Origin: Sphingomonas sp. Y38-1Y
GTDB lineage: Bacteria > Pseudomonadota > Alphaproteobacteria > Sphingomonadales > Sphingomonadaceae
DNA: 64,000 nucleotides
Direction of reading: 5' to 3'
Assembly (NCBI RefSeq): GCF_032391395.1
Contig: NZ_CP135916.1
Span: forward strand, 2,170,001-2,234,000
The translations under genes and the position numbers were made by a program. Each line of letters starts with the position of its first letter. The first letter of the stretch is position 1. This document shows, in pieces, positions 1-9,613 of this stretch. The notes under the pieces are model-generated. The model had not been told where the DNA came from, did not search any database, and saw only the letters and a list, made by a program, of their open reading frames with translations.

Positions 1-267
1 CCATTCGGCATTGGGCTGGCTCGCGGGGCTCATGTCGCCGGCGAACCGGACATAGCCGCCGAGCGGCAGCCAGCCGAACTTCCACCGGGTGCCGCGACGA
101 TCGGTGAAGCCCGCGACCTCGCGCCCGAAGCCGATCGAGAACGCTTCCGCCTTCACCCCGAACCAGCGGCCGGCGAGATAGTGGCCCAGCTCGTGCACGA
201 ACACGAGCGGGCCGATCATCGCAACGAAGGCGATCGCCGTGAAGAACACACCCGGGTTTTCGATCAA
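1..267 (-). CDS. rseP: RseP-type site-2 protease, N-terminal part (runs off the window)
   Basis: This is the first 89 codons of an inner-membrane zinc metalloprotease of the M50/RseP family, which cleaves anti-sigma factors inside the membrane. A hydrophobic first helix carries the zinc motif HELGH at residues 25-29, followed by a sequence rich in Gly and aromatics and the conserved LGGYV segment. The TTG start at 267 overlaps the dxr stop codon, so the two genes are probably translationally coupled. The order uppS-cdsA-dxr-rseP is the usual proteobacterial one. The PDZ domain and the second catalytic motif lie beyond position 1 and cannot be checked. Confidence 0.88.
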   Translation of the reverse strand, partial: MIENPGVFFTAIAFVAMIGPLVFVHELGHYLAGRWFGVKAEAFSIGFGREVAGFTDRRGTRWKFGWLPLGGYVRFAGDMSPASQPNAEW

Positions 268-1421
268 GCGACGCGATCCTCTACCCGCTCGGCCGCGAAA
301 CGCCGCGCCTCGCCGTCCACCGCCAGCACCCCATCGACATCGCCGGGTGCGGGCGGATCGTACCGTTCCAGCGTATCCGCGACGATTGCGGCAATTTCGA
401 GGAAGCCGCAGCGCCGCTTGAGGAAGGCCTCGACCGCCACTTCGTTCGCGGCATTGAGGATCGCGGGGCGCGCGCCCCCTGCCCCCAGCGCCTGACGCGC
501 GAGCGCCAGCGCGGGGAAGCGCACGGGATCGGGCGCCTCGAACTCCAGCCGCCCGAGCGCGACCAAATCGAGCGGCGCCATCGGCGTCGCCATGCGGTCG
601 GGCCAGGCCAGCGTGTGCGCGATCGGCACGCGCATGTCGCTGGGCCCGATCTGCGCCAGCATCGATCCGTCGACATATTCGACCAGCGAATGGACGGCGG
701 ATTGCGGATGGACGACGATGTCGATCGCTTCCGGATCGACCGGGAACAGCCGCGCCGCCTCGATCAGCTCCAGGCCCTTGTTCATCATCGTCGCGCTGTC
801 GACGCTGATCTTGGCACCCATTGACCAATTGGGGTGGGCGACCGCCTGCTCGGGCGTGACCGACGCCATCCGGTCGCGGGTCCAGCTTCGGAACGGGCCG
901 CCGCTGGCGGTCAGGATCAGCCGCCGGACGCCCGCGGGACGATCGCCGGCGAGGCACTGGAAGATTGCGTTGTGCTCGCTGTCGGCGGGCAGCAGCGTTG
1001 CGCCGCTTGCCTGCGCCGCGGCGAGGATGAGCTCGCCGGCGGAGACCAGCGGCTCCTTGTTGGCGATGACGACGGTCCCGCCGCCCTCGATCGCGGCTAG
1101 CGTGGGACCGAGCCCCGCACAGCCAACGATCGCGCTCATCGTCCAGTCGGCACCGGCGCGCGCCGCCTCGCAGATCGCCGCCGCGCCGCCGGCCGCCCGC
1201 GTCGACGTTCCGGCGAGCGCTGCCTTCAGCGCGGGCAGGCAGCTTTCGTCGGCGACGACCGCGAGCTCGGCGTTGGTGCGGCGCGCCGCGGCGGCAAGCC
1301 GTTCGACGTCGCAATTGGCGGTCAGCGCGACGACGCGGAAGCGGTCGGGCTCCCGCTCCACCAGATCGAGCGTCGAGGTGCCGATCGATCCGGTCGCGCC
1401 GAGGATCGTGACCGTCCTCAC
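264..1421 (-). CDS. dxr: 1-deoxy-D-xylulose 5-phosphate reductoisomerase
   Basis: Cytosolic enzyme of the MEP isoprenoid pathway that converts DXP to methylerythritol phosphate using NADPH and a divalent metal. The 385-residue protein has the N-terminal NADPH motif GATGSIG, the ANKEPLV segment, the metal-binding DSEHNA motif and the substrate loop ISVDSATMMNKGLE. Length and motif order are normal for the family. The ATG start at 1421 overlaps the end of cdsA (stop at 1418) by four bases, and the dxr stop overlaps the rseP start, so cdsA-dxr-rseP reads as one coupled operon. Confidence 0.97.
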   Translation of the reverse strand: MRTVTILGATGSIGTSTLDLVEREPDRFRVVALTANCDVERLAAAARRTNAELAVVADESCLPALKAALAGTSTRAAGGAAAICEAARAGADWTMSAIVGCAGLGPTLAAIEGGGTVVIANKEPLVSAGELILAAAQASGATLLPADSEHNAIFQCLAGDRPAGVRRLILTASGGPFRSWTRDRMASVTPEQAVAHPNWSMGAKISVDSATMMNKGLELIEAARLFPVDPEAIDIVVHPQSAVHSLVEYVDGSMLAQIGPSDMRVPIAHTLAWPDRMATPMAPLDLVALGRLEFEAPDPVRFPALALARQALGAGGARPAILNAANEVAVEAFLKRRCGFLEIAAIVADTLERYDPPAPGDVDGVLAVDGEARRFAAERVEDRVA

Positions 1422-2227
1422 GCCGCCGCTCCCACCGCGAGTACCAGCAGCGCGGCGAGCGGCGCCACCGGCACGATACCGTCGAGCCGGTCGAGCATGC
1501 CGCCATGGCCGGGGAGCAGCGTCCCGGAATCCTTGATCCCCGCCCGCCGCTTGAGCCAGCTTTCGTAGAGATCACCGAGCGCCGACACGACCGCGAGTAC
1601 GGGCGTCGCGGCAGCAAGCCAGGGCGACAGGCCGTTGGCGGCCATGATCCCGCCCAGCACCGCCGCGGCGACGAGCCCGCCGAGAAACCCCGACCATGTC
1701 TTGTTGGGGCTGATCGCCGGCGCGAAGCGCGGGCCGCCGACCGATCGACCGACGAAGAAGGCGGCGGTGTCGCACGCCCAGACCAAGCCCATCGCCCAGA
1801 GCGACAGGAACAGGCCATCGGGCATCGACCGCAGCAGCAAGAGCGACAAGGCGGGAAGGCCGGAATAGAGGATGCCGCCGGCCAGCGCGCGCCGCCCGGT
1901 GATCGCGCCCACGAAGAAGGCCGCGCCGACGACGAGGCCGAATGCGAAGAAGCTCGGCCCGCTGGCTATCGGCGCCATGATCGCGAGCGGTACGGATAAC
2001 GCGAATTGGCCGATCCGCTTGTCACGCTGACTGGCGCCGAACATGTCCGACCATTCGCTCATCATCAGGAGCGCGCCGACGACGACCACCAGCCAAAAGG
2101 CGATGCCGCCCCACCACAGCGCGCAGAACGCGATGGCGAGCAGGCTGAACCCGACGGTCAGCCGCTGGTTGAGGTTCGCCTTTCGCCGCGCCCGTTCGTC
2201 CGCAATCACCTGATCTTCAGGGGTCAC
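1418..2227 (-). CDS. cdsA: Phosphatidate cytidylyltransferase (CDP-diglyceride synthase)
   Basis: Integral membrane enzyme that makes CDP-diacylglycerol from CTP and phosphatidic acid, the precursor for pssA in this same window. The 269-residue protein has several hydrophobic helices and ends with the family signature: SWLKRRAGIKDSG followed by LPGHGGMLDRLDG. I chose the GTG at 2227, which overlaps the uppS stop as GTGA. The open frame extends further upstream, but that part would sit entirely inside uppS and has no conserved sequence. Confidence 0.95.
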   Translation of the reverse strand: MTPEDQVIADERARRKANLNQRLTVGFSLLAIAFCALWWGGIAFWLVVVVGALLMMSEWSDMFGASQRDKRIGQFALSVPLAIMAPIASGPSFFAFGLVVGAAFFVGAITGRRALAGGILYSGLPALSLLLLRSMPDGLFLSLWAMGLVWACDTAAFFVGRSVGGPRFAPAISPNKTWSGFLGGLVAAAVLGGIMAANGLSPWLAAATPVLAVVSALGDLYESWLKRRAGIKDSGTLLPGHGGMLDRLDGIVPVAPLAALLVLAVGAAA

Positions 2228-2955
2228 AGGCCACCAAAGCGTCGCTGCCGCCGCGAAAAGGTGTCGAGCGCGTCGGCGAGCGTCGTCTCGTTGAAGTCGG
2301 GCCAGAGCGTGTCGACGAACAGCAGCTCGGCATAGGCCGCCTGCCAAAGAAGGAAGTTCGACAGCCGCTGCTCCCCCGACGTGCGGATCAACAGGTCGAG
2401 CGGCGGCAGGTCGCGCGTCGTCAGCTCGCCCTCGATCCGCGCCTCGTCGATCTCGGCCGGGTCGATCGTCCCGTCCCGCGCGGCGGCGGCGAGGCGGCGG
2501 GCGGCGGCGGCGATCTCCGCCTGCGCGCCGTAATTGAGTGCGATCACCAACGTAGGGCCGGTATTCCGCGCGGTCCGTGCGATCGCATCGTCGATCATCG
2601 CGACCAGGTCACGCGACAGCACCTGATAGTCGCCGATCACGCTCAGCCGGACATTGTCGGCGACCAGCGTCGCGATCTCGGCGCGGAGGAAATGACGCAG
2701 CAGCCCCATCAGGTCCTGCACTTCCTCGGCCGGGCGGCGCCAATTCTCCGAGGAAAAGGCGTAGAGCGTCAGCACCTCAAGCCCCAGGTCGCGCGCAGCG
2801 CGGGTAACGCGGCGCACCGCCTCCACCCCCTGCTTGTGACCAGCCGCGCGCGGCAGGCGCCGGGCCTTTGCCCAGCGCCCATTGCCGTCCATGATGATCG
2901 CCACATGCCGCGGGCGGGCGCCGGCAAGCGCCGCGGGATCGATCTGCGTCGCCAT
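2224..2955 (-). CDS. uppS: Polyprenyl diphosphate synthase (undecaprenyl-PP synthase)
   Basis: Cis-prenyltransferase that makes undecaprenyl diphosphate, the lipid carrier for peptidoglycan and other wall polymers. The 243 residues include the catalytic motif IIMDGNGRWAK near the N-terminus, the SSENWRRP loop and the C-terminal RTSGEQRLSNFLLWQ motif with the metal-associated Glu. The ATG at 2955 places MDGNGRW at the usual distance from the start; the longer frame to 3192 overlaps frr and was rejected. A divergent paralogue lies at 38156-38770. Confidence 0.96.
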   Translation of the reverse strand: MATQIDPAALAGARPRHVAIIMDGNGRWAKARRLPRAAGHKQGVEAVRRVTRAARDLGLEVLTLYAFSSENWRRPAEEVQDLMGLLRHFLRAEIATLVADNVRLSVIGDYQVLSRDLVAMIDDAIARTARNTGPTLVIALNYGAQAEIAAAARRLAAAARDGTIDPAEIDEARIEGELTTRDLPPLDLLIRTSGEQRLSNFLLWQAAYAELLFVDTLWPDFNETTLADALDTFSRRQRRFGGL

Positions 2956-2992
2956 CAGCGCGCCCCCCGGGCGCCATGCGCAGCCGCGGAAC

Positions 2993-3550
2993 TCACTTGC
3001 CGAGGATTTCCTTTTCCTTGGCAGCGGCGGCGGCATCGAGGTCGGCGATCGTCGCGTCGGTGAGCTTCTGCACCTCGGTCTCGTGGCGCTTGCGCTCGTC
3101 TTCCGAATAGACGCCCTTCTTCTCGTCGGTCTTGAGCGCGTCCATGCCGTCGCGGCGGACGTTGCGGACGGCGATGCGCGCCTTCTCCGCATATTGCCCG
3201 GCCAGCTTGGCGAGCTCCTTGCGGCGCTCCTCGGTCAGGTCGGGGATCGGCAGGCGCAGCGTGTTGCCGTCGTTGATCGGGTTGAGGCCCAGCCCGGCCG
3301 AGCGGATCGCCTTTTCGACGGGGCCGACGTTCGACTTGTCCCAAACCTGCACGGAGATCATGCGCGGCTCGGGCACCGAAACGGTTGCGACCTGCACCAG
3401 CGGCATGTGCGCGCCGTACACCTCGACCGTCACCGGATCGAGCAGCGAGGTGGAGGCGCGGCCGGTGCGCAGACCGCCCAGGTCGCCCTTCAGCGATTCG
3501 ACGGCGCCCGCCATGCGGCGCTCGAGATCGGCCTTGTCATATGCGGCCAT
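2993..3550 (-). CDS. frr: Ribosome recycling factor
   Basis: Cytosolic protein that works with EF-G to split post-termination ribosomes. The 185 residues match the standard family length, with a lysine- and arginine-rich, strongly helical profile and the conserved central region ([21 protein letters not shown]). It lies between pyrH and uppS, its usual place. No separate promoter is evident, and it is probably co-transcribed with pyrH, 12 bases upstream. Confidence 0.97.
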   Translation of the reverse strand: MAAYDKADLERRMAGAVESLKGDLGGLRTGRASTSLLDPVTVEVYGAHMPLVQVATVSVPEPRMISVQVWDKSNVGPVEKAIRSAGLGLNPINDGNTLRLPIPDLTEERRKELAKLAGQYAEKARIAVRNVRRDGMDALKTDEKKGVYSEDERKRHETEVQKLTDATIADLDAAAAAKEKEILGK

Positions 3551-3562
3551 GGCGGCTCTCCC

Positions 3563-4288
3563 TTATGCTTGTGGCTTGCGGACGATGGTGGCGGTGCCCT
3601 GACCGCCGACCACGGCGGCAAGGTTGCCCTCGTCACGAATGCTGAAGACGACGATGGGGATGTCGCTGTCGCGGCACAGCGCCACAGCGCTGGCGTCCAT
3701 CACCTTGAGATTGTCGGCGAGCACGCGGTCGTAGCTGAGCTCGTCATAGCGTTTGGCGGTCGGCACCTTCTTGGGATCGGCGTCATAGACGCCGTCGACG
3801 CTGGTGCCCTTGAACAGCGCGTCGCAGCCCATTTCGGCCGCACGCAGCGCCGCGGTGGTATCGGTCGTGAAGAACGGGAGGCCGGTGCCCGCGGCGAACA
3901 GGACGACACGGCCCTTTTCCATGTGCCGCTGTGCGCGGCGGCGGACATAGGGCTCGCAGACGCTGGCCATCGGGATCGCCGACTGGACACGGGTGTCGAC
4001 GCCCGCCTTCTCCAGCGCGTTCTGCATGGCGAGCGCGTTCATCACCGTCGCCAGCATGCCCATGTAATCGGCCGAGGCGCGGTCGAAGCCCTGCGCGGCG
4101 CCTGCCAGCCCGCGGAAAATATTGCCGCCGCCTACCACCATGCAAAGCTCGAGCCCGGTGTCGACGATCGCCTTCACTTCCTGGGCGACGCGGTCACAGG
4201 TTTCGGGATCGATGCCGTACTGCCCCTGGCCCATCAGGACCTCGCCCGACAGCTTGAGGAGAATGCGCTTGAAGGTGGGGCGGCTCAT
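3563..4288 (-). CDS. pyrH: Uridylate kinase
   Basis: UMP kinase of the amino-acid-kinase superfamily, making UDP from UMP and ATP in pyrimidine synthesis. The 241 residues begin with the phosphate-binding KLSGEVLMG and include [10 protein letters not shown] and the [10 protein letters not shown] segment. The ATG at 4288 fits the family start; the open frame continues 23 codons upstream through a probable terminator and is not coding there. pyrH leads a pyrH-frr unit separated from tsf by a terminator-like hairpin. Confidence 0.97.
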   Translation of the reverse strand: MSRPTFKRILLKLSGEVLMGQGQYGIDPETCDRVAQEVKAIVDTGLELCMVVGGGNIFRGLAGAAQGFDRASADYMGMLATVMNALAMQNALEKAGVDTRVQSAIPMASVCEPYVRRRAQRHMEKGRVVLFAAGTGLPFFTTDTTAALRAAEMGCDALFKGTSVDGVYDADPKKVPTAKRYDELSYDRVLADNLKVMDASAVALCRDSDIPIVVFSIRDEGNLAAVVGGQGTATIVRKPQA

Positions 4289-4316
4289 GAATCCCGTTCG
4301 ATCTCGAGGGGGCAGC

Positions 4317-4348
4317 AAAACGGCGCGGACCTTAGAAGGCCCGCGCCG
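4317..4348 (-). terminator. Probable rho-independent terminator between tsf and pyrH
   Basis: Read on the minus strand, an 8-bp perfect GC stem (CGGCGCGG paired with CCGCGCCG) extends inward past one mismatch into CC/GG pairing and is followed by TTTTGC. It lies just downstream of tsf and upstream of pyrH, so it would end or attenuate rpsB-tsf transcripts. A second GC-rich hairpin (about 4364-4390) precedes it directly after the tsf stop but lacks a T run. Confidence 0.65.
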
Positions 4349-4399
4349 CGATGCCAACTGATTAGCCCCCTGCCCGCTCGGGGCAAGGGGCGCAAGGCG

Positions 4400-5338
4400 T
4401 CAGTTCTTGCCGATGCCCGCGGTGGCGGCGACTTCGGCGGCGAAGTCGCTCTCTTCCTTCTCGATGCCCTCACCGAGTTGGAAGCGGACATAGTCGATCA
4501 GCTTGATCGACGCGCCGGCGTCCTTGGCGGCCTTGGCGATGACGTCGCCGACCGGGGTCTTGCCGTCCATCACGAACGCCTGGGTGAGGAGTGCGTTCTC
4601 CTTCTTGAACTTCTCGATCGGCCCGTTGAGGATCTTCTGGGCGACCTCGTCGGACTTGCCGACGATCTTCTCGGCGTTCTTCTCGCGAAGGATCGCGGCC
4701 TCACGCTCGACGACTTCGGAATCGAGGTCGTCGGCGGTCAGCGCCAGCGGGAAGGCGGCCGCGACATGCATCGCGATCTGCTTGCCCAGCGGCTCGAGCA
4801 CGTCGACGCCAGCATCCGATTCGAGCGCGACGAGCACGCCGATCTTGCCGAGGCCGGGGGCCGCCGCGTTGTGGACGTACGGGATCACCGCGCCCTGCGA
4901 CACCGACACCGCCTTCGCGCGGCGAAGCACCTGGTTCTCGCCGATGGTCGAGATGTTGTTGGTCAGCACCTCCTCGACGGTCCCGCCGGCCGGCATCTGC
5001 GCGGCCTTGAGCGCGTCGATGTCGTCACCCTGCTCCAGCGCGAGCGCGGTCACGTTGCGGACGAAATCCTGGAAGATCTCGTTCTTGGCGACGAAGTCGG
5101 TCTGCGAGTTCACCTCGACCGCAACGCCCTTGGTGCCGGCGACGGCGACGCCGACCAGGCCCTCGGCCGCGGTGCGGCTCGACTTCTTGGCGGCGGCGGC
5201 AAGGCCCTTGGTGCGCAGCCAGTCGACGGCGGCTTCCATGTCGCCCGCGTTCTCCGCCAGCGCCTTCTTGCAATCCATCATGCCGGCGCCCGAACGCTCA
5301 CGCAGTTCCTTGACGGCGGCAGCCGTGATCTCGGCCAT
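4400..5338 (-). CDS. tsf: Translation elongation factor Ts
   Basis: Guanine-nucleotide exchange factor for EF-Tu. The 312 residues start with a UBA-like domain containing [15 protein letters not shown], then the conserved [10 protein letters not shown] segment, and finish with the two-part dimerisation domain typical of proteobacteria. It follows rpsB, from which it is separated by a 105-bp spacer with two GC hairpins. The ATG at 5338 is preceded by an AAGGA-type ribosome binding site. Confidence 0.97.
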   Translation of the reverse strand: MAEITAAAVKELRERSGAGMMDCKKALAENAGDMEAAVDWLRTKGLAAAAKKSSRTAAEGLVGVAVAGTKGVAVEVNSQTDFVAKNEIFQDFVRNVTALALEQGDDIDALKAAQMPAGGTVEEVLTNNISTIGENQVLRRAKAVSVSQGAVIPYVHNAAAPGLGKIGVLVALESDAGVDVLEPLGKQIAMHVAAAFPLALTADDLDSEVVEREAAILREKNAEKIVGKSDEVAQKILNGPIEKFKKENALLTQAFVMDGKTPVGDVIAKAAKDAGASIKLIDYVRFQLGEGIEKEESDFAAEVAATAGIGKN

Positions 5339-5359
5339 GTCGATTTCCTTCTTAAAATG

Positions 5360-5433
5360 CGGGCGGGGTCAGCGCGTCGTGCCCTGCCCCGCCCGAATGA
5401 CAGATCGGTGACGCGCGGGCGTGCCGCGCGTCA
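5360..5433 (-). other. Two GC-rich hairpins in the rpsB-tsf spacer
   Basis: The spacer holds two stem-loops: one pairs CGGGCGGGG with CCCCGCCCG at 5360-5394, the other is a near-perfect stem at 5409-5433 (TGACGCGCGG with CCGCGCGTCA). Neither has a strong T run on the minus strand; the first is followed by CATTTTAAG. They could attenuate transcription into tsf or stabilise the rpsB 3' end. This is seen in sequence only, and the function is inferred. Confidence 0.4.
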
Positions 5434-5443
5434 TATCAGGCGA

Positions 5444-6226
5444 TCAGGCCTGCGCGGGCTCCGCGGCCGGCGCTTCCTCGGTCAGCGCGGGCTCGACCGG
5501 CGGCTCGGCCATCGCGCCGAAGTCCTGGGTCTGCATGGCCGCCTGGTTGTTGCCGCGGGTCGCGGCGATCGCCATCGCCTCGCAGTAAAGACGGATCGCG
5601 CGGCTCGCGTCGTCGTTCGCGGGCACCGGGAAGGCGATGCCGTCGGGCGAAACGTTCGAGTCGAGGATCGCGACGACCGGGATGCCAAGCGTGTTGGCTT
5701 CCTTGATCGCCAGCTCTTCCTTGTTGGCATCGATCACGAACATGATGTCGGGAATGCCGCCCAGGTCGCGGATGCCACCCAGCGACAGCTCGAGCTTGTC
5801 GCGCTCACGCGTCAGGTTGAGCACTTCCTTCTTGGTGAGGCCGTGCGTGTCGCCCGACAGCTGCTCCTCGAGCGTCTTGAGGCGCTTGATCGAGCCCGAG
5901 ATCGTCTTCCAGTTGGTGAGCATGCCGCCCAGCCAGCGGTGATTGACGAAGTGCTGACCCGAACGGCGCGCCGACTCGGCGACCGCTTCCTGCGCCTGGC
6001 GCTTGGTGCCGACGAACAGCACCTTGCCGCCGCCGGCGACGGTCGACGACACGAATTCGAGCGCGCGCGCGAACAGCGGCACGGTCTGGCTGAGGTCGAG
6101 GATGTGGACGCCGTTGCGCTCGCCAAAGATGTAGGGCTTCATCTTCGGGTTCCAGCGATGCGTCTGGTGGCCGAAGTGCGCGCCAGAATCGAGCAGCTGG
6201 TGCATGGTGACGACAGGTGCCGCCAT
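5444..6226 (-). CDS. rpsB: 30S ribosomal protein S2
   Basis: Small-subunit ribosomal protein of 260 residues. The family hallmarks are [19 protein letters not shown] near the start, the coiled-coil region in the middle and the [24 protein letters not shown] segment. The ATG at 6226 is preceded by a strong AAGGAGAT ribosome binding site, which decides the start against the longer frame. The C-terminal tail, rich in Ala, Glu and Pro, is an extension common in sphingomonads. Confidence 0.97.
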   Translation of the reverse strand: MAAPVVTMHQLLDSGAHFGHQTHRWNPKMKPYIFGERNGVHILDLSQTVPLFARALEFVSSTVAGGGKVLFVGTKRQAQEAVAESARRSGQHFVNHRWLGGMLTNWKTISGSIKRLKTLEEQLSGDTHGLTKKEVLNLTRERDKLELSLGGIRDLGGIPDIMFVIDANKEELAIKEANTLGIPVVAILDSNVSPDGIAFPVPANDDASRAIRLYCEAMAIAATRGNNQAAMQTQDFGAMAEPPVEPALTEEAPAAEPAQA

Positions 6227-6335
6227 AGGGATATCTCCTTCCGGTTGAGCCTCTGGGAAGCGAGCGACCCGCCACACACCTGAAAGGCGGCCTCGGGCAC
6301 CGGGTTATATGCTTCCCATGCGGGTTGAGCGGGCG

Positions 6336-6364
6336 CCTTTATCCGAACGCGCGATCAAGATCAA
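6336..6364 (-). promoter_or_regulatory. Candidate rpsB promoter
   Basis: On the minus strand, TTGATC (6359-6364) and TAAAGG (6336-6341) are separated by 17 bases, 110 bases upstream of rpsB. The match to a housekeeping promoter is moderate. This is a visual call without expression data. Confidence 0.3.
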
Positions 6365-6367
6365 TGC

Positions 6368-6396
6368 TTGACAGCGCGAACACAAGTGGAACATAC
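6368..6396 (+). promoter_or_regulatory. Candidate promoter for the small membrane protein gene
   Basis: A perfect TTGACA at 6368-6373 is followed after 17 bases by ACATAC, a weak -10 element, about 90 bases upstream of the GTG start at 6489. It would fire back to back with the rpsB promoter. The -10 match is poor, so confidence is low. Confidence 0.3.
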
Positions 6397-6488
6397 CATG
6401 TCCGCAACAGGATCATGGAACCCGCCGGTCGCAAATCTGTTGATAACTAACAGTTTGTTAACATGCCGGCGTATCGGGAGTTCGAAGG

Positions 6489-6710
6489 GTGGCTGCTTTC
6501 CTCGCAATCGTGCTGTTTGCTGTCGCGGCCGTGGTCGCCATGGGCGTGATCGTGCTGACCGTGGCGCCGTACCGCGCCCGGATCCTCTGCCTGCTGACGC
6601 ATGGTACGCAGACGCGGCTGGCAACGCTGCCGCCGCTGCCCGGTCGCCGGGCGGGACGCCCTATGCCTCGGCTGACGGCGTCGCCGGCGCACCTGCGCGC
6701 AGCCGCCTGA
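6489..6710 (+). CDS. Small predicted single-pass membrane protein
   Basis: I do not recognise this 73-residue protein. Residues 2-28 form one strongly hydrophobic helix rich in Ala, Val, Ile and Leu, followed by a short basic, proline-rich cytoplasmic or periplasmic tail. The GTG start has GGGAG eight bases upstream. Its 3' end overlaps the 3' end of pssA on the other strand by 50 bases, so the true stop or even the gene deserves checking. It stands alone between divergent rpsB and convergent pssA. Confidence 0.5.
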   Translation: MAAFLAIVLFAVAAVVAMGVIVLTVAPYRARILCLLTHGTQTRLATLPPLPGRRAGRPMPRLTASPAHLRAAA

Positions 6711-7446
6711 CCCTTGCATAGCTGAGGATGCTGAACGGGATCGTCGCGACGTAGGCGACACAGATCACGCTCAGCGTCTGCCAGGGTGCGGAGACGATCG
6801 CGGCGGCCAGGATCACGACCACCGCCAGCGCCTCGAACCGGACCCGCCGCCGCAGCCGCATCGACGACCAGGAAAAGGTCGCCAGGCTCGACACCATCAG
6901 GAACGCGACGAACGCGACCCAGGGCGCGACCAGCCAGGGCGAGGCAAAGATTGCCTCCCCGCTCCAGAACCACAGATACATCGGCAACATGGCCAGGCCC
7001 GCGCCGGCTGGGGCGGGAACGCCCGTCAGGAAGCCGGCCGACTTGTGCGGCTGTTCCGCCACGTCGATGTTCGCATTGAACCGCGCGAGACGAAGCGCGC
7101 AGAACACCGCGTAGACGAGCGCCGCCAGCCAGCCGATCCGCGGAATGCCCATGAGCGACCAGAGATAGAGGATCAGCGCGGGCGACACGCCGAAGCTGAT
7201 CGCGTCGGACAGGCTGTCGAGCTCGGCGCCAAACCGGCTCTCGCCGCGAACGAGCCGGGCGATACGCCCGTCGATGCCGTCGAGCGCGCCGGCGAGCAGC
7301 ACCATCAGCACCGCCCGTTCCCAATCCCCAGCGATGGCGAAGCGAATGCCGGTCAAACCCGAGCACAATGCCAGCGCGGTGACGGCGTTGGGGGCGATGG
7401 CGCGAAGCGGAAGGCCGCGGCGCACCCGACGTGGACGAAGCGGCAT
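6661..7446 (-). CDS. pssA: CDP-diacylglycerol-serine O-phosphatidyltransferase
   Basis: Membrane enzyme that makes phosphatidylserine from CDP-diacylglycerol and serine. The 261 residues contain the CDP-alcohol phosphotransferase signature: DGIDGRIARLV, then FGAELDSLSDAISFG, with the conserved aspartates. Multiple hydrophobic helices follow. Its ATG shares one base with the psd stop (TAATG), so psd and pssA are coupled and together form the phosphatidylethanolamine route. Confidence 0.96.
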   Translation of the reverse strand: MPLRPRRVRRGLPLRAIAPNAVTALALCSGLTGIRFAIAGDWERAVLMVLLAGALDGIDGRIARLVRGESRFGAELDSLSDAISFGVSPALILYLWSLMGIPRIGWLAALVYAVFCALRLARFNANIDVAEQPHKSAGFLTGVPAPAGAGLAMLPMYLWFWSGEAIFASPWLVAPWVAFVAFLMVSSLATFSWSSMRLRRRVRFEALAVVVILAAAIVSAPWQTLSVICVAYVATIPFSILSYARVRRLRAGAPATPSAEA

Positions 7447-8180
7447 TACTGCGACACGCCCATCGGCGGCTCGGCACCCAAACGGCCGATGATCGTCTCG
7501 CCCGCGACGCTGCGCTGGCCGAGCGCCACCTGCGGCGCGTAGCCGGCGGGCAGGAACACGTCGACGCGGCTGCCGAAGCGGATCAGGCCGATGCGCTGGC
7601 CCGCGACGATCATGTCGCCCGGCTTCACGAAGGCGAGGATGCGGCGCGCGACGAAGCCCGCGATCTGGGTGAAGCCGAAGCGAGTGCCGTCCGGTGCCTC
7701 GACGACGATGTGCTGGCGCTCATTCTCGTCCGACGCCTTGTCGAGGTCGGCGTTGACGAACTTGCCCGAGATATAGACGACCTGGCGCACCGTGCCGGTC
7801 ACCGGCGTGCGATTGATGTGGACGTCGAACACGCTCATGAAGATCGACACGCGCGTAAGCGGCCCCTCGCCCAGCCCCTGCGGGCCGGCGAGCTCGGGTG
7901 GTAGCGGAACTTGCTGGATCATCGTGATGAGACCATCGGCGGGCGCGACGATCAGCCCCGGCCCCTGCGGCGTCACGCGAACCGGATCGCGAAAGAACGC
8001 CGCGACCCAGATCGTCACGCCGATCAGCGGCCACGTCCAGAACCAACCGCCACCGACGATGTAGGCCAGAGCGGCGATCGCGCCGGCGATCAGGACGTAC
8101 TTGCGCCCCTCTGGATGAACGGCGGGGAAGCGCCACTTGACCGTGGTGGTGGCGATCGGCGGCTTGTCGAGTGATGGCAT
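7446..8180 (-). CDS. psd: Phosphatidylserine decarboxylase (short form)
   Basis: Pyruvoyl-dependent enzyme that decarboxylates phosphatidylserine to phosphatidylethanolamine at the inner membrane. At 244 residues it belongs to the shorter class found in many alphaproteobacteria. An N-terminal hydrophobic segment anchors the protein. The sequence [13 protein letters not shown] holds the Gly-Ser pair where the proenzyme is expected to cleave itself to form the pyruvoyl group. It precedes pssA with overlapping stop and start codons. Confidence 0.94.
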   Translation of the reverse strand: MPSLDKPPIATTTVKWRFPAVHPEGRKYVLIAGAIAALAYIVGGGWFWTWPLIGVTIWVAAFFRDPVRVTPQGPGLIVAPADGLITMIQQVPLPPELAGPQGLGEGPLTRVSIFMSVFDVHINRTPVTGTVRQVVYISGKFVNADLDKASDENERQHIVVEAPDGTRFGFTQIAGFVARRILAFVKPGDMIVAGQRIGLIRFGSRVDVFLPAGYAPQVALGQRSVAGETIIGRLGAEPPMGVSQ

Positions 8181-8326
8181 CGCCCGGGTCTAACCGTGCC
8201 CGCCCTGCGACACAATCAGTTGTGGCAATAGCGCGGCTGCAAAGCCGATGCCCCATGCGGTTGATCCCGCGCGCCGCCGGGCTTAGGGAACGCGGCAATC
8301 CCTCCCTCAGGAACAGCGAGACGTTG

Positions 8327-9547
8327 ATGGCGAAGATCAAGGTGAAGACGCCCGTCGTGGAGATCGACGGCGACGAAATGACGCGGATCATCTGGGCTTG
8401 GATCCGCGAGCGCCTGATCCTCCCCTATCTCGACATCGACCTCGAATATTACGACCTCGCCGTCGAGAAGCGCGACGAGACCGACGACCAGATCACCGTC
8501 GACTCGGCCAAGGCGATCCAGAAATACGGCGTCGGCGTGAAGTGCGCGACGATCACCCCCGATGAGCAGCGCGTTGAGGAATTCAGCCTCAAGAAGATGT
8601 GGAAGTCGCCCAACGGCACGATCCGCAACATCCTGGGCGGTGTCGTCTTCCGCGAGCCGATCGTCATCAAGAACGTCCCCCGCCTCGTTCCCGGCTGGAC
8701 CCACCCGATCGTCGTCGGCCGCCACGCGTTCGGCGACCAGTATCGCGCGACCGACTACAAGGTGCCCGGCCCGGGCAAGCTGCGCCTCGTCTTCGAAGGC
8801 GACGACGGCACGGTAATCGACGAGGAGGTGTTCCGCTTCCCCTCGTCCGGCGTCGCGATGGCGATGTACAACCTGGACGATTCGATCCGCGACTTCGCGC
8901 GCGCCAGCCTGAACTACGGCCTGGGTCGTCAGTGGCCAGTGTATCTGTCGACCAAGAACACGATCATGAAGGCCTATGACGGGCGCTTCAAGGACATCTT
9001 CCAGGAGGTGTTCGAGACCGAGTTCGAGGCGCAGTTCAAGGAAGCGGGCATCGAGTATCAGCACCGCCTGATCGACGACATGGTCGCCTCCGCGCTCAAG
9101 TGGCACGGCGAGTTCGTTTGGGCGTGCAAGAACTATGACGGCGACGTCCAGTCCGACACGGTCGCCCAGGGCTTCGGCTCGCTCGGCCTGATGACCTCGG
9201 TGCTGATGACGCCGGACGGTAAGACGATCGAGGCGGAAGCCGCGCACGGCACCGTCACGCGCCACTATCGCCAGCACCAGCAGGGCAAGGCGACGTCGAC
9301 CAACCCGATCGCGTCGATCTTCGCCTGGACCGGCGGCCTCAAATATCGCGGCAAGTTCGACGGCACGCCCGACGTGACCCGCTTCGCCGAGACGCTGGAG
9401 CGCGTCTGCGTCGAGACGGTCGAGAACGGCGCGATGACCAAGGATCTCGCGATCCTGATCGGTCCCGACCAGCCCTGGATGACGACCGAGCAGTTCTTCG
9501 AGGCGATCCGCGTCAACCTCGAAACCGCGATGGGCGAGTGGAAGTAA
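8327..9547 (+). CDS. icd: NADP-dependent isocitrate dehydrogenase
   Basis: TCA-cycle enzyme converting isocitrate to 2-oxoglutarate. The 406 residues match the homodimeric type shared with eukaryotes (starting [20 protein letters not shown]) rather than the E. coli Icd type. Substrate and metal motifs include [10 protein letters not shown], the YNLDDSI region and the [10 protein letters not shown] segment. The ATG at 8327 gives the family N-terminus; the open frame reaches back to 8171 without conserved sequence. A strong terminator follows. Confidence 0.96.
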   Translation: MAKIKVKTPVVEIDGDEMTRIIWAWIRERLILPYLDIDLEYYDLAVEKRDETDDQITVDSAKAIQKYGVGVKCATITPDEQRVEEFSLKKMWKSPNGTIRNILGGVVFREPIVIKNVPRLVPGWTHPIVVGRHAFGDQYRATDYKVPGPGKLRLVFEGDDGTVIDEEVFRFPSSGVAMAMYNLDDSIRDFARASLNYGLGRQWPVYLSTKNTIMKAYDGRFKDIFQEVFETEFEAQFKEAGIEYQHRLIDDMVASALKWHGEFVWACKNYDGDVQSDTVAQGFGSLGLMTSVLMTPDGKTIEAEAAHGTVTRHYRQHQQGKATSTNPIASIFAWTGGLKYRGKFDGTPDVTRFAETLERVCVETVENGAMTKDLAILIGPDQPWMTTEQFFEAIRVNLETAMGEWK

Positions 9548-9571
9548 GCTTCCGCCGCTGACGCCATGAAG

Positions 9572-9602
9572 GGGCGCTCCGGGTGACCGGGGCGCCCTTT
9601 TT
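9572..9602 (+). terminator. Rho-independent terminator after icd
   Basis: An 11-bp stem (GGGCGCTCCGG paired with CCGGGGCGCCC, one T-G wobble) with a GTGA loop is followed by a run of T, 24 bases after the icd stop. Confidence 0.9.
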
Positions 9603-9613
9603 CGTAGCGATCG

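Noticed and set aside
2882..6283. A 1133-codon open frame on the plus strand
   Set aside because: It is antisense to uppS, frr, pyrH, tsf and rpsB, all of which are clearly real; long antisense frames are common in very GC-rich genomes.
8181..8326. Sigma-EcfG motif upstream of icd
   Set aside because: GGAAC occurs twice, but no CGTT or GGTT lies 16-17 bases downstream.
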